64,000 nucleotides of DNA, taken from assembly GCF_051401765.1 (NCBI RefSeq), contig NC_135064.1, forward strand, positions 21,054,001-21,118,000. Direction: 5' to 3'. The notes beneath the pieces were generated by a model. It was not told the DNA's origin, ran no database searches, and was given only the letters and a program-made list of their open reading frames with translations. This document shows, piece by piece, positions 13,153 through 25,953 of this stretch. Source of the DNA: Calliopsis andreniformis (Eukaryota; Arthropoda; Insecta; Hymenoptera; Andrenidae). Made by a program: the position numbers and the translations under genes. Every line of letters begins with the position of its first letter. Positions within the stretch are counted from its first letter, which is position 1.

Positions 13153-14491
13153 CATATTATGACCGTGAACGTTAAGTTAAGGAATATTCTAATCGGTTTA
13201 TCTTTATCCATCTTTGAGGATTATTAGATTTCTGTTTTTATGGGACTCGACATTCCTTTCCAGTTATTTTTAATCACTCTCATATAGGTATTTTCTGAGA
13301 CTGTACATTACATACATGGAACTATAGAATTATACACGTGTAGATATTGAACAATGTGAAAATTTCTGACAATATGTACAAGGTTTCCATTTATCGTAAG
13401 AGGATTTCATTTTCATCTGATACTGCAGACAATACGAAAAACAAATTATTCTTCCTTTCAATTCAGTCCCCTTTAATTCCTATACGAGAGAACTTGTTAA
13501 AATTGGTAAAATGATTTAACTCTTTTTTTGGATACACTTATTTAACATAAAATTTGTAAGAGTTTCTTCCCTTTTTATCGAATAATTTGGCAATGAATAT
13601 TATCTAACACAGTGTGTTATACATCGTTTCCAACATTTAAATTTAACAAAAGAAGAAAATTTATGCGTGCTGCGTCTTGAATGAGTTCAGCTAAAGAATT
13701 TTTAGTTTCCTTCGTATAACGAGATAAAACTATGACTGATAGCGAAAACTACGATCGTATAATTCATAGATTTGACACAACTACACCTAGCTAAGAATAC
13801 AGAATTTATAAACTGATGTGAAAGAAAGTGCAATTTATTAGCAGACCGTGAAATTTAACGATCTATAACTCAGTTTAACTTCGTTCCGCGCCCCTTACTT
13901 ACGCACTGACACTTATTTATAAATACGTTACCTGCTCCATCGATTTACCAGCTCTCCAGCTTTTCTAGGAAAGCTGCTCTCGCGGAACTATTCCATCACC
14001 ATGTAAAGTGCTCGATTGTGCGAGCAAGAAAACGAGATGGGAACGCGACAGAAATTGATACACTCAGGGGAGAAAAAAGTCGAGAAGCTAGAAGAGTAAT
14101 CTATTATGACAATGTTACCGAGTTTATGACCTCTTTATGGAGGAATTTGATGAAGCACTTGAAGAAATTTCAGTGTAACTAATATTCGAGTTCTGAGTAA
14201 AGAGGTATCGTTAATTTTCATTATTCGTATAGATTGTTCGTTTTTTGTGAACACATTGTGACATCGGTTCATTAAAAGTTTAAAAATGCTTCGAGATTGC
14301 TTAAAAAATTTATATGAATTGTATTTATGTAGTGAGTTTTCTGGGACTGATTGTATTTGAAATATTGTAGGAAGAAGAATTTTAAAAAATTATACTAGTT
14401 GTCCGTAGATACTTTATCTATGTTTATGAATTTTAACACTTCAGTCCCAGAAAATTATAATAATGTAGACAATCGATAGAACAAAACTTAC

Positions 14492-14540
14492 CAAGATCAG
14501 AGAGCGAGACTTTCTCCAGGAAAGGATCTACAACAGGCAG
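14492..14540 (-). CDS. SNF4Agamma: AMPK gamma subunit, 49-nt internal exon (LPVVDPFLEKV)
   Basis: This short internal exon has a clear polypyrimidine acceptor (tttacttttcag|CTG) and a consensus donor (CTTG|GTAAGTTTT). It encodes LPVVDPFLEKVSLSDL and leaves one base (phase 1). The segment is the conserved lead-in to the acidic linker and first CBS motif of insect AMPK gamma. The next exon, expected to encode the acidic linker and the FVKFF/KCYDLIPTS-type start of CBS1, was looked for to the left and not seen. The intron after this exon therefore appears to exceed 14 kb and to leave the window. The exon accepts phase 0 from two places: the common exon at 30107 and the alternative first exon ending at 15043. 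It is thus the first exon shared by all isoforms that can be inferred here. Confidence 0.92.
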
Positions 14541-15042
14541 CTGAAAAGTAAAATATATAAATCAATATTAAACCTTTATTATTAAATATATTTTTTAGAA
14601 CATTTAAACATATTTTGAAGTATTTTTAAACTATTTTTGCTGTTTCTATATGTTTTTAGAAAATACTCAGTGAGAAAATATTGTATCGAGTTTCACATCA
14701 ATTTATGAACTACTATGACCAGATTTCTATGGTGTGTATTCTACTGATTGATTAAAAAATTCAGTGACTATAGCTCTAGGAAATTACTAAAAAATCTACA
14801 AGGAAAATTAAAACGAATATTTCTGTATTAAACATGATGCAGAAGATTTTTAATTAAATAGGTATATTTTTTCAGATTTTTGATGTTATCCAATAATTTT
14901 GAATAGCAAATATCATATGATATGCATGAGAAATTTCAAAAGAAAAGCAATACCCAGCTCAATAGCTACACTCAATCTCCACTTTTCCCCCAAATCCTTC
15001 ACAATCACAACCAACGATACAAAACGAGAAAGGAATAAGTAC

Positions 15043-15216
15043 CAACGCCTTCTTCAACAGCGATTTCGGACTGAATGGCTGCCTCTTCTTCACGTTCGTC
15101 GTTATTTTCGTGTACCAACTGGACAAAATACCAGACGAACTGCTACTATGAGCCATAGGACTAGGAGTCTTGCTGACGCTTCCTGTCGGTTCGCTGGTTT
15201 GCCGTCGGAATAACAT
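15043..15216 (-). CDS. SNF4Agamma: AMPK gamma subunit, alternative first coding exon of a short isoform
   Basis: The frame opens at ATG 15216 (context gtgaaaaaATG) and runs 58 codons: MLFRRQTSEPTGSVSKTPSP, then MAHSSSSSG, a short WYTKITTNVKKRQPFS stretch, and SPKSLLKKAL. It then meets a possible donor, GCGTTG|GTACTTATT, in phase 0, matching the phase-0 acceptor of the exon at 14540 only 502 bp downstream. The joined product would read ...LLKKAL-LPVVDPFLEKV. The RRQTSEP and SKTPSP motifs resemble basophilic and proline-directed phosphosites and are typical of regulatory N-termini. The donor is weak at +4 and +5, which is the main doubt; without splicing the frame runs on to a stop near 14959. 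An upstream donor-like CCACGT|GTAAGT at about 15697 could belong to a 5' UTR intron of the same isoform. An internal promoter near 15.3-15.8 kb is implied. Confidence 0.72.
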
Positions 15217-18200
15217 TTTTTCACCGAGATTCGATACGATATATTCTTCCAAACCAAATCAAACCTAAGAAAACCTCAAATTATTCGAACCACAGTAGAA
15301 TCTCAAGGATCTCACGTCTTCTGAACGTCTTTCAACGAATTTTGCTCTGAGGCTCTTGGTCAAGAAACTTCCAAAAAACTTCGTTTATTCTCGGCGATCT
15401 GCTCGACTAATTTTCTAAGAAACTTCGTGGAAACTTTCAATTTTTACGATTCTTCAAACATTTTAAGGAACCTTCGAAGATCGTCAAGGGACGCCTGAAG
15501 TTCTCTGCGACTGTCGTCGGTCTTCCATCTGGGACGACGAGCATTTTTCTCTTGTTACATCATGATCGTTCCCCGGCGTGCTCTTCAGGTGGTCATCAGG
15601 AAGTAATTGAACATCGAGATCAGCAAGCAACAGATGAAACACATTTTAAGGGAGCAGTTCTAGCCTTCGACACCGAACGACAACGTGGATCGCACTTACA
15701 CGTGGTTGGCACAGTCCCAGGGGTTCGACAGGTCACTTCGCGATTCAAATGTTCTTTTAATGGTCCCCAGAATCGAGGGAAATCGATGTTACGCTGTTTT
15801 CTGACGTGTCATCTGTAGACAGTACAGAAACAACGCTTGCTGGGTTGTTTGAACGAAAATACAATCTCTCCTTGGTATATGCCACTAATTATGAATTAGT
15901 ATCTAAGTGAACACTCTAAAAAATTGAATTTATCAATCACTTTGTAAGGTAAACCGAAGCAACACTAAATAAGTGAAATCCACTTTCACAATTATCAAGA
16001 CAATATAGCCTCGTCGTTACATTTCCTATAGATTGAAACTATTGAAACTAAAAGAGTTTTATTTACACGAGCCCTGATATTCTGTATTCTTTTTAAGACC
16101 AAAGTAAGATACAACGAGTATCAGTTGACCTCGAAAATGTGTCCAATATAAACCTGCCATTGGAGCAGAGAGCCTATATCGAGTAAGGACTGTACCTAAG
16201 GAAAGCAGTCCATCGTCGAGTTACACTGTTGCACAATCGTGGTATTGCATCAGGAACACCGTAAGTCCGAGAAACTATTATAGTCGTCGATTCGACGATG
16301 AACAAAGAGGAACAGAGCGATATCGCAAGAGGATTTTGATTTCGCCACGAGTTTCTTGGATGCACTGTGCGTCTCTGAAGAACGGACGAACGATTCGAGT
16401 ATCGTGGATGCTTATACTGGCATTGAACCGCGATGACTACCGCCCCTGAATACGAATCGAATGCAGTTGGGTATAGGAAAATGACTGCTCCTTTTCAGGC
16501 GCCTCGGGGATGATCTTTGTGCTTGATAGCGAGAACTGATCGATAGTTTCTGTGAAAAAAGAGACGACCTTTCAGTATGGACTGAAAATTGTAGATACTA
16601 TTTTGGGGGAGGTCACTTGTATTGCTTTCTTGGAAAGTAGAAGCTACGTTTTCTTTTATTTTATACGGAGACAATGAAAGTATCAATCATTAACGAATTA
16701 GATAAGAGTGCCAATTAGTGTTTGCTGACCTTTTTATAAGACGAGATAAAAGGTATTTAAAAAGATTCATAATTTATAGAAATATTTTTCATTCTCAGTG
16801 TCAATTCAAAATTAATAAAATAATCTTCGAAAATAGATCATACTGTAGTAAGTATACCAATTTACTAGTTTTCATTTTGATTGCTTTTCTAGTTTTAATA
16901 TCAATACCTCTGGACTGAATAATGTAAACACGTTAAGATTCTTTTATTGCAACTGGAGTTGAGTAAACTGTGTTTTAGATTCTCAGCTATTCCAATTGTC
17001 TAAACGTGAGAGGATTACAATTAACTATAACGTAGAAAGAGCTTGTTGTAAGTATGTAGTAGTCATCAAAAACCATCTAAAGGCTTCATAAGAATGACAA
17101 TTTCTATTCATGAAGCTATTTAACTACTCAGTTGCAGAGACCATAGTTAATTATTCCAATCACGTAGAAGAGGACTCACGGATTTGAAAAAATTCGCGCC
17201 AGTGAATTAATCATGAAAATATGTAAGTCACGTTACATACAGATGTGTAGATATAGTATATGATAATGTTGTCAATTGTAATGCATCCCTAAAGTTCACA
17301 AGAAATTGTCTTACACAATAAAGTTACAAAAAGTACCAAAATTAAATTATTTTCTTACTTGTTCTCGTGGAACTTAAGCCATAAAATAAGTAGTCTACTA
17401 AAAATAATCAAATTAGTGTTTAAGAAAACAAGAATTTACATACACTCTGGAATCTCTACTCATGTTAACCTGGTCAATCAAAGTCCTACTATACTAGAAA
17501 CATCAGAGCAGTGAACAATAATTACTATAACTCTCTGTAAATACCAAAAATAAGTCCACTTTTAATACAGACTAACTTAGAGCCCAGTATTGTACACCAA
17601 ATCATTGAAATCTCTCTCAAAAACTCGTAACTTAACCCTCAGTGTCCTAACCCTCAACTATCATCCCCCTGAGTCTCCCTGAATTTACCTCATAAAATCC
17701 ACCAACTTCCTCGTACGTCCTGCGCAATTTCTACGAACTGTCGCATACATTCGTAAGCGATAAATAGCGACTAAAGCAGAGGCATAACAACGACACGTAC
17801 ATACATGTATATCGTCCGAGCGAATCGCTGCCAATTTGAAAATCTAATCGGACGCGAAATATCCCAGGCATGAGGGTTCCCTAATCGGTCGAATAACTCG
17901 CGGAGGAGGATGTTAAAAATGCGAAAAGGCGAATTACATGCGGTGAACGCGCGAGAAACTGGCGTTCGACGTGAATCAGCCATCAACCTGGCGGGCCCTC
18001 GTTTTCTTTCCACGAGCGTTGCTCTTTTTCCAACTGGCGCGCGACTGAAGTCGATTCGATCCGTGCCGAGAATAGTAATACCGTAGATAGCCATACAAGA
18101 CGCATGTAACGAGTACAATAAACGAACGCACGATAGAGCAAGCTAGGCGCCAACAATCACGATCAACCTGTGTATATTTCACTGACGGGCTTTCTAGCTG

Positions 18201-19344
18201 AGTAACTTTCCAAAGTGCCTCGTGAAAATCCCTCTAGTGTCTCGAAAGACTGGAAGAGAAACGTCGGGACAAACGTGAAATCACTTAGGGCAAAGTCGAC
18301 AAGCCATGGACGCATATCGTTTAGGTATGCAAAAGATGACACGACTGGGAAAATGCGATTTTTTAGTTATCACCAAGGATCAGTTTGATAAATACACTTC
18401 TAATTACAGGAAAAATTTTCTAGTTATGTAACGAAATTGTAGAGTTCTCTCCAGAGAACTATTTTAGTATAAATTATAAATTCTTTAAATATGTATATAG
18501 TCTTAATAAAAAAATTCAAAATGTTGGATTTATCGATAAAATAAGTGATAGATACAACTTTTTAAAAATTTTCCTTGATAAATCATTTCTGATCATTTCT
18601 CGAAGAGATCGTAAACATTCGACGAAATTTTTTGGAATATGAGACCGGTTATTTGAAACCTTGCCAAATGTCAACTAAATGAATATTTACGATCGTTAGA
18701 TTATTTTGTGGATGCTGAGATATCTTGCTATGGACTATCGACAGCATGTGCCAATGGTAAATTTAGAATTTAGTTACAGACTGTCGTTACTCCGAAATAT
18801 ATCTTGATGGAAGGATAATTTGTAGTTTGATATGAAGGATTGCCACTTTACGCAACTGTTGATTTTGAAACGATTACAAGTTACGATTACATATATCTTT
18901 GCTGACTCCAAGCTTGAAAAGGGCCAAAAGAGGCGCTTCTAAAAATAATATACCAGCCTCTGGCGCGTATTCAACCAAGCCTATTGAACATCGACTATCG
19001 ATGAATAAAATAGTTGGGAATTGTTAGAAATATCGAGGCATGCTCGTCGATAGAACCTCGAAGCTTCATAACACTTGTTGCAAAGCAGTTTACAAGCCCT
19101 TTTCAATTTTCTCACGCTCTTCAAAGGTGTCAGAAACGTGCCTGTACAGTGTTTTTCATATAAAAATAAGACTATCACTCACAGTCACTGGTACGATTAT
19201 TTGCATCATATAATTCATTTCTGAAGAATATTCCATCCATTTTGAATTGACATTGAAAAAAAATAATAAAAAAGAATATAATAGAAAATAAAAAAGTAAT
19301 TTTAATATGGCACCTGTTCTGCTAACTCTCATTAAAAATTCCTA

Positions 19345-19423
19345 TTAACACGTTGAGCTTTACGCCGATTTTGCTAAGTCCACTGCTGGTCCCCAGAAAG
19401 CCACGCCGCGTTCAACGTGTTAA
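19345..19423. mobile_element. TTAA-flanked small foldback, 79 bp
   Basis: It starts TTAACACGTTGA and ends TCAACGTGTTAA, perfect 12-bp inverted termini that include TTAA. The short interior is GC-richer than the surroundings. Confidence 0.6.
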
Positions 19424-20184
19424 CGTCATTACAGTCCTGTAAAGTGCCAGAACAGGTAAAGCATTAATCACTCTGTAGTCAGAACGACTCACTTGATTTG
19501 ACAATGAAAGTTCCCGTGACTTCACGGTTTTCGAATGAATCGTTAGCACGCAATTAAACTAAAAGGGATACAGCACTATTAACGAACAGGTTGATTACGA
19601 CCTGATTACATGAAAACTTCTATCTTCCTGCTGGCGAGCTTCTCATGGACTTACAGACCTATAATATCACACAGAGAACGAGATGAAATTGAAATCCAAG
19701 ATAGTAACAAACAGTCAAATCCAGGGATATCGAAATTACACGGTTAGAGCTTTCGTCGAGTAAAACACAGATTATGTGGCAGGTCTACTAATGCTTCGAT
19801 CAAACCTGTAGACTTGAGACAAGTCTGGAGTTAAATGAGACACCCACGCGTGAATTCCATCAATGTGCCGTGGCCAGTGTAAATGACACGAGAATCGTTA
19901 TCTGCGAGCACGACATTTTCAGATCACTGACGGGAAATACCCGTTCTGCGATGAGAAAGGCTCTTGAACTCGCAACGAGAAGAAGCGAAGAAAGGAAAAT
20001 TTATGAACGTGGGATTTAGAATCGTGAATCAAGTTCTTGAGAGACTGGATATAAACTAGGAAATGATGAGAGAACAATTTTTTCCCAGCAAAATAGTTAT
20101 AGGAAGTCAATATGAATTATTCAGAAGCTAAGTGTATTATATTTACTATAATACTGATTGGAAACTGATTCTACTTGATGTATC

Positions 20185-20425
20185 TGGGTCTGACTTGGGA
20201 CTTATTCTACTTTGCTGTGTCTGACCTGACTAGTACACATCGCCAGTAGAATATGTACCAAGTCAGACTCGTTTCACTCGAAATTAATGTACATTTTCTT
20301 AGTAATTAATAACTCTGGAACGAAGCATGGAACATATTTTCATCATTTTTGGTTTTCGTGTTATTTTAGCGTATAAAATCACATCTAGAAATTTCTGTTA
20401 CCTATCATCGAACAACCAGCATACA
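20185..20425. mobile_element. Long-palindrome MITE, degenerate copy C
   Basis: The central hairpin (TCTGACTTGGGACTTATTCT against AGTAGAATATGTACCAAGTC) and the right arm (TTATTTTAGCGTATAAAATC, AGAAATTTCTGTTACCTATC) match the other two copies. The left terminal arm is missing or too diverged to place, so the boundary there is approximate. Confidence 0.6.
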
Positions 20426-22199
20426 ATAGATGCACGAGTAGTACACAGAAGTTAAATAAAAAACGTTTCATCCTCCGTCGCTTAGTTTCTATTCGATCAA
20501 TCAGAAACTCTGAATCACGGTACGTATAGTCAACAGTAGAGAGCACTCGAAGTTGTAAATCAGCTGATGTGGTAAACAGAAACGATTCCCGAGGGTTTGA
20601 CCCAATAGCAGACCGAAGTCCCAGAAGTGTGCATATACGATACTTCATTTTCAAAGTTCTAGGAAGAAAAACGTTAAAATTTGTTGACTGATATTAGTTT
20701 ACTCGAGAAGTTATTTCCTACCATACAATTCACTTCATACTGAAAAACTCGGGACCCTTTTATTTACGTTTAATAGCAGTTGTTGCGATGAAATACTTTT
20801 CGAAATTTAATCAACAGGAACTAATTCACAAAGCAAATACTTTACACATTTCTAAACTAGATTTCAATCACGTTTTTTCAGGACCTTTGTTCACCCATTT
20901 GATCCAATAATAAAAAAGGTGCATTGATTTACTTTGGTTTTATTTGATCTCCAACTTTATGTTTTCTGTATTCAGAACTATGTGAATTTATCGTTACGCG
21001 AAAAATATTGTGCAATAAAATTATTTATGAAACTATACGATAAACGAAATTCTTTTTCCACACGAACGTGCGTCGCGCAAATTTACTTTTGCTGATATAC
21101 ATTATTAAACGAATTCCAGCGTATACTGGTCGACGGATATTTTTGCTACAAAATTTACGTCTCTGCAAATTTGTCAACCGTTTGCCAGATAGTGGAATAC
21201 TATTCGATGGCGTCGCTGTTCTTGCGACAGAATCACTACTGACAATATCTAAATATACATCCACGAGGAAAATGTTTACAAACCGGTCAGAGCAAACACT
21301 GTCGAGTGCATAAAGATAGACACTCGGAATTAATCGACGACAACGTGAAAAAATGTAAATTTTCCTGGGATCCGCGTGCCACAACATAATAACAATATCA
21401 ACAAAAATACTTATGCGTGACTATCGCTGAAACAATTTTATCTTCTCTGGTATCTAACCGAGCCTTCGTATCTACCACAGGCTTTAAAAATTCTCTTCTT
21501 TTTAAACGATGAAAGAACACAACCGAGTACAGAAATAAGAAAATTTCAAATTCTGAGAATCAATACTCGATATCGAGTAAAATTTAATTAAACAGAAGCT
21601 AAACAAAAATTGGTTTTTAAAGGTCTCTGTAGTTATAAGACAAAATAACGTACATCACATTGAAAAAGAGATGAATTTTTGATTTAATTGAAGATTACAA
21701 GGTGGAAAGTATAATCTCGATATAAGTAAATAGGATTAAAGGCTCTTTTTTATTTAAAAAAGTAATAAATATATATAATAACATGCAAGTTCAGAATATG
21801 TATAGAAACAAGATTCAAAAAGTTCGAACGTAGATATCTCGAAAATAGAAAAATGTGACTTGCGTCATTTTGCCTTACAACCACAGACACAGCTTCTATA
21901 TCATACACATAGACCTCCCCTATCACAAATTAAAATATTACCACATATGAAGTTCACACTCTGTACTCATGAAGAATCCTAAAAACCTTAATTTTAGTCT
22001 GAGAAGTCTCACTACTCCTCACTAAATCCCCTACCACTATCTACAGAACGCATCTCTTAATTTAAAAAAAGAAATAAGCACACTGATAAATCTTAAAAAC
22101 CGCTCACGAATCCTCAATTTCACCCGAATATACCGAAACTCCCCGACTCCCAAGCAGAGAGGCCCATAGACAACAATTTCACTCCGAAACGTCGCGTAA

Positions 22200-22620
22200 T
22201 TAATAAACTTCAGCAAGCCAAGGGAAACGAGCACATCCGGCAGGCTTCAATATTCCCCGGCAGCGAGTCAGCGGAGCACTGTCCCACGAGCGCAACAATT
22301 TCAGCACGCAACAATGTCAGACAGCGGCGGAGCAGTCGTTCGCTCGACACGTCTCTAGCAACAAGTGTTCGCCGACGTCCATCGGTAACGAGCCGCACCG
22401 AGGACTGCCGCGTCGAAGCCTCGGGGAGCAGCGTTTCCCAGGGATCGACGGTCCTAACAGCTCGATCCACACTGACCTAGCGCACCGTCGTTCGGCTTGA
22501 CGTCCTATCAGCGTCTGAAACTGTGACAAACGTCGGCTTCGCCTACAGCGGACGAAAATGACGCAACCTCGCGACCGCGACTTTCTCTTCGCGAGAACGA
22601 CCAACTTAGACGTTTTGTCC
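22200..22620 (-). promoter_or_regulatory. CpG-rich patch with initiator-like site
   Basis: This GC-rich segment includes GGTCAGTGTGG (initiator-like) on the minus strand near 22478. The ORFs through it start at GTG or TTG rather than ATG and look composition-driven. It could be an internal promoter of the AMPK gamma gene. Confidence 0.28.
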
Positions 22621-24054
22621 GCGTGTCAGAGCATCCTGTTAAGTATCCCCTAGATGATGAGACTTGACTCGAGGCTGTGCTCGTGGATGGGATGGGACTG
22701 GACTATTTTCAATCGTTCTGAGTCTTTTATTCGATTTTTCGAGAGGCGGAGATTTGAGATATAGTAGGAGATGCATTGACTGGGATTGGAATATAAAGAG
22801 GTTCTGTTTTGGTTGTGGGTAGAGTGGATGCGTTTTCTGGTGAATTGGTGTGGGTCTGAGGAATATGTATTTGAAGTAGTTTATGCTATTAAATTTCATT
22901 TAATTATAAGGTAACTTAACTAAAGTTCTATTGTTCTAATCAAATGAAGAGAAAAGTATAAGATCCTGTGGAAAAGTTAATTTTGATATAAATGGACTTG
23001 GGTCACTGTGGTTTTGAGGTACAGAACTATTTGTCATACAAGGGGACAAGTTAAAATATAGACATTAGAAGGTCAGCTTGTCAGAAAACGCGTTCACTGT
23101 AACTGCAGCCTTAGGATTGTGTATATAGGATTTAATGATAATAAGGGTACAGTAGACCATCGATTAAGAGTTCAACAGTGAAGTGATAGTACTTTGACGA
23201 AGAAAATAAAACTAATTATAATACCAAGAGCTTCAGTTTTGGATCTCGTGATAGCTTGGATGATCGTGGTTCTACTGTGATTCCTAATTGTCTTGAACCC
23301 ATCACTTGCTTCGAGCCTCTGTTGTCTGCTTCCTACATGGGGAGAGTCAAAACGATTCCAAGTGATCTGGCCCTACAACTAGCTACGAGACGTGCCTCGA
23401 GGTCTCAACGAGGATGCTTTATGGCCCAGTACATGCATTCGTTCTTTGGACGTAAGGCATTCGTACGATGCCCGAATTTCGGTTCGAAATACCTACTACA
23501 GTTTATATCTAACACTGCACATATACAGTTTGCCTAAAAATACAGCGTGATAAATTGAGGCTTCGCGTAAGTGCCACCTAATATAAACAAATAACAGATC
23601 GTGGTCCTGCAAGAAGCTGAAGCTCTCATCCTCCACTATTCCTATCACTTCATTTCTCTAATACCCCAAAGCATGTTCACTCTACTCTCTGCTCAATTTC
23701 ACAATCACACTACATTTCTACTGTACTCCACCTCTTCCTCCAACAACACAGCGAATTTTCTGAAGACACGACGCAGGTCGTTTTGTCTCTCAACCACAGA
23801 ATTAATCAGTCATTACACGCAACTGTGCACGACGTTCTACCACAAAGTTCCCATATGTCCCACAAGCAGCTACGTACACCAGTCCTACAGGAGCCCTCTT
23901 TTGTCAGCTGAGACTCCCATGACAACCCACCCCTATCGACCTGTCTACTAAAGTTTCGACGCTGTCGAGGGAACCTCGTGTTGGAAACTGGCACCTGGAC
24001 TTGACCAGAGTGTGGCTTCACCTTGAACTGCACTGACCTAAATCACTGTTCGAA

Positions 24055-24357
24055 TTAGTCGTCACAGATCGTCGACTCGCACGTTAGATGACTGTCCACG
24101 CGAGGTCGATAGAACTGGAAGGGATCGAAGTCAGGTTCGATAGAGGCGAGTTCTTCGGTAGACTCGCTGGATCTCGGTGATCCTGGAGGCAAGGATGCAG
24201 GGATCAGGGAGCCTCGAAGATGATCGTCTTCGAGATGGGGCTCAGAGGCAAGGGCTTCTCGTGACGGAAGACGACACCAGCACGGTCGCCCGTAGCGAAC
24301 TGGATCGGCTTCGAGCCGGCGGTACTCCGCGACACGTTGTGCGAATTTACGGCGCAT
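24055..24357 (-). CDS. Unidentified 100-codon ORF
   Basis: A true ATG at 24357 opens a 100-codon frame (MRRKFAQRVAEYRRLE...) ending in TAA at 24055. Composition is protein-like: a basic start, a central GSPRSSESTEELASIE acidic/Ser stretch, then DFDPFQFYRPRVD and a Cys/Asp C-terminus. I recognise no family. It lies inside the 15.6-kb intron between the common exon and the 49-nt exon, on the same strand, in a CpG-rich island. No good in-frame donor compatible with the downstream phase-0 acceptor was found; a donor-like TTCAAG|GTGAAG follows the stop. It may be a small independent gene, a 5' UTR exon with an upstream ORF, or a composition-driven ORF; a different protein is predicted on the opposite strand. 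Confidence is low. Confidence 0.3.
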   Translation of the reverse strand: MRRKFAQRVAEYRRLEADPVRYGRPCWCRLPSREALASEPHLEDDHLRGSLIPASLPPGSPRSSESTEELASIEPDFDPFQFYRPRVDSHLTCESTICDD

Positions 24358-24556
24358 TGGCTGTGCGCGCGCGACACCCGAACGAATGCAATTTTACGGA
24401 GTTTCGAATCGTCTCTTGCGAATGTCACGTGCGCTCTGAGGACCTCTGCTGATGAGGGGATCGAGGATTTTTAGGCAAATGTATCTATGTTTTCATAAAT
24501 AGAGCAGAGAATGTAGAAGATGAATAAAGATCTGTTTCAGTCTCTGAATATTAAGT

Positions 24557-24724
24557 AGGTCCCACGCAGCACAGAGACGTCTTAAAAACGACTTAAAGAC
24601 GTTCAGACAAAAAATAGACGCCTCTAAGACGTCCAAAAACGTAAGTCTTTAAGCAGTCCACGTAGTGTGTCTTTAAAACGTCTTATGGGCGTAAATTTCG
24701 CAAGTCTTTGAGACGTTCGGGCAT
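24557..24724. repeat. GACGT-rich internally repetitive sequence
   Basis: After CCCACGCAGCACAGAGACGT come at least six variants of AGACGTCTTAAA, AAGACGTT and AACGTAAGTCTTTAA, in both orientations because GACGTC is a palindrome. It resembles interspersed repeat material rather than a simple tandem array. Confidence 0.6.
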
Positions 24725-25953
24725 AAAAAGGTCAACGAAATGGTGCACCATAATTTTAGAAAAAGAAGTTTCTTAAATAATTTCAACAGAATTGTAATAA
24801 CTTGATCACTCACTGTGTATCTTCCAGTTAGTATCAGAGTTGGGAAACTATCTGAAATAAATCAATGATAGGGTGACAAGTAACATCTGGAAGTGAAGAA
24901 ATATGTTCAACATATGGGAAAATATCAGTGTTGACATATTGCTCTTTTTGGTCATATAGTATTTGTGGGGCTTGTTGAGGAGTGATGAATCAGGAAAGTG
25001 ATTGACACACGGAGAGATATGAAATTGAACTTTTAGAGATATGAAAGTTCTCTATTTTTTTTTTTTTTTTAGAAGCATACAATCTCAGGCCACAGCAGAA
25101 CTTTCATTATTTAATGGAGTTATTGTTCGTTATCTGAATATTCTACCACGTCTTTTTGAAATATTCTTGCGTCATTGTGTGCACATTGAATGAAAAATAT
25201 TATTGGCTAAAATCGAGGTCGATAACCTTCGCTACAGTTAACAATAAAGAACAATGAAACTCGTATTTTGTAAACTATATTAGTTGACTACTTTTGTCAA
25301 TAACATTTTTGAACAGTTATAATTATGGGCAAGTTTCAGGAGTGAACATCTATTGATTATAATCACTATTACTAACCATTTTAATATTGTTCATATCATG
25401 TAGTTTCATTGCAAAGCTGGACATTCGACTTTTGGAAGACAACGTAAAACGAGCAATAAATTACACCGCGGAACGATGCATAAATTGCAGCTGCCCGTTT
25501 GAAGGTTGTTTTCTCGAACACGATCGAATATCGATTATCTAAACACCGATGAAGGGCATTTCTGCCTATCTCTGCGTTCGATAATTCAACTGCGAACAAT
25601 CACCTGCATTTTACCTTTCGTATAGACAACGATTTACGACCGTTCGAGCTTTGCATTTACACAATGAATGTTTCTGTAAACACTGCTTAGCATATTTGGA
25701 AAAAAAAACACGAAAATAATCTTTATCAGGCAAATTATACAACTTGTTAACAATATATATCGTGCGTAATAGATAACGTTTCATGACAAACAAACAGAAC
25801 AAGAATCAGTTGAGACTTTGGCAATTTTATCGCAGTGTGATTTTGCGCAAAGTGAAATTTCAAGAAATCAGTTATTACTAAAATAAATCTCTAAGACTGT
25901 ATTTTCTATCCGAATACGATATATTTAGTAAAAATTCTATTAAGTTACTTTCT

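Larger units (their letters stand above)
1..14491 (-). other. Intron downstream of the 49-nt AMPK gamma exon (5' part)
   Basis: After the donor at 14491 I see no further exon of the gene down to base 1, so the intron continues out of the window. It holds the foldback elements near 7.4-7.8, 11.5-12.0 and 12.8-13.15 kb, a local duplication at 1.9 kb, the remnant at 4.04-4.48 kb and GC-rich patches at 6.2-7.0 and 12.1-12.4 kb. The remaining sequence is plain AT-rich intron in which I recognise nothing. Confidence 0.7.

Noticed and set aside
13899..13990. Donor-like sites CAGTGC|GTAAGT and GAGCAG|GTAACG on the minus strand
   Set aside because: No acceptor with a pyrimidine tract and no open frame link them to the AMPK gamma exons.
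22210..22604. Overlapping Arg-rich ORFs on the minus strand
   Set aside because: They start at GTG/TTG, overlap in two frames and reflect CpG-rich composition.
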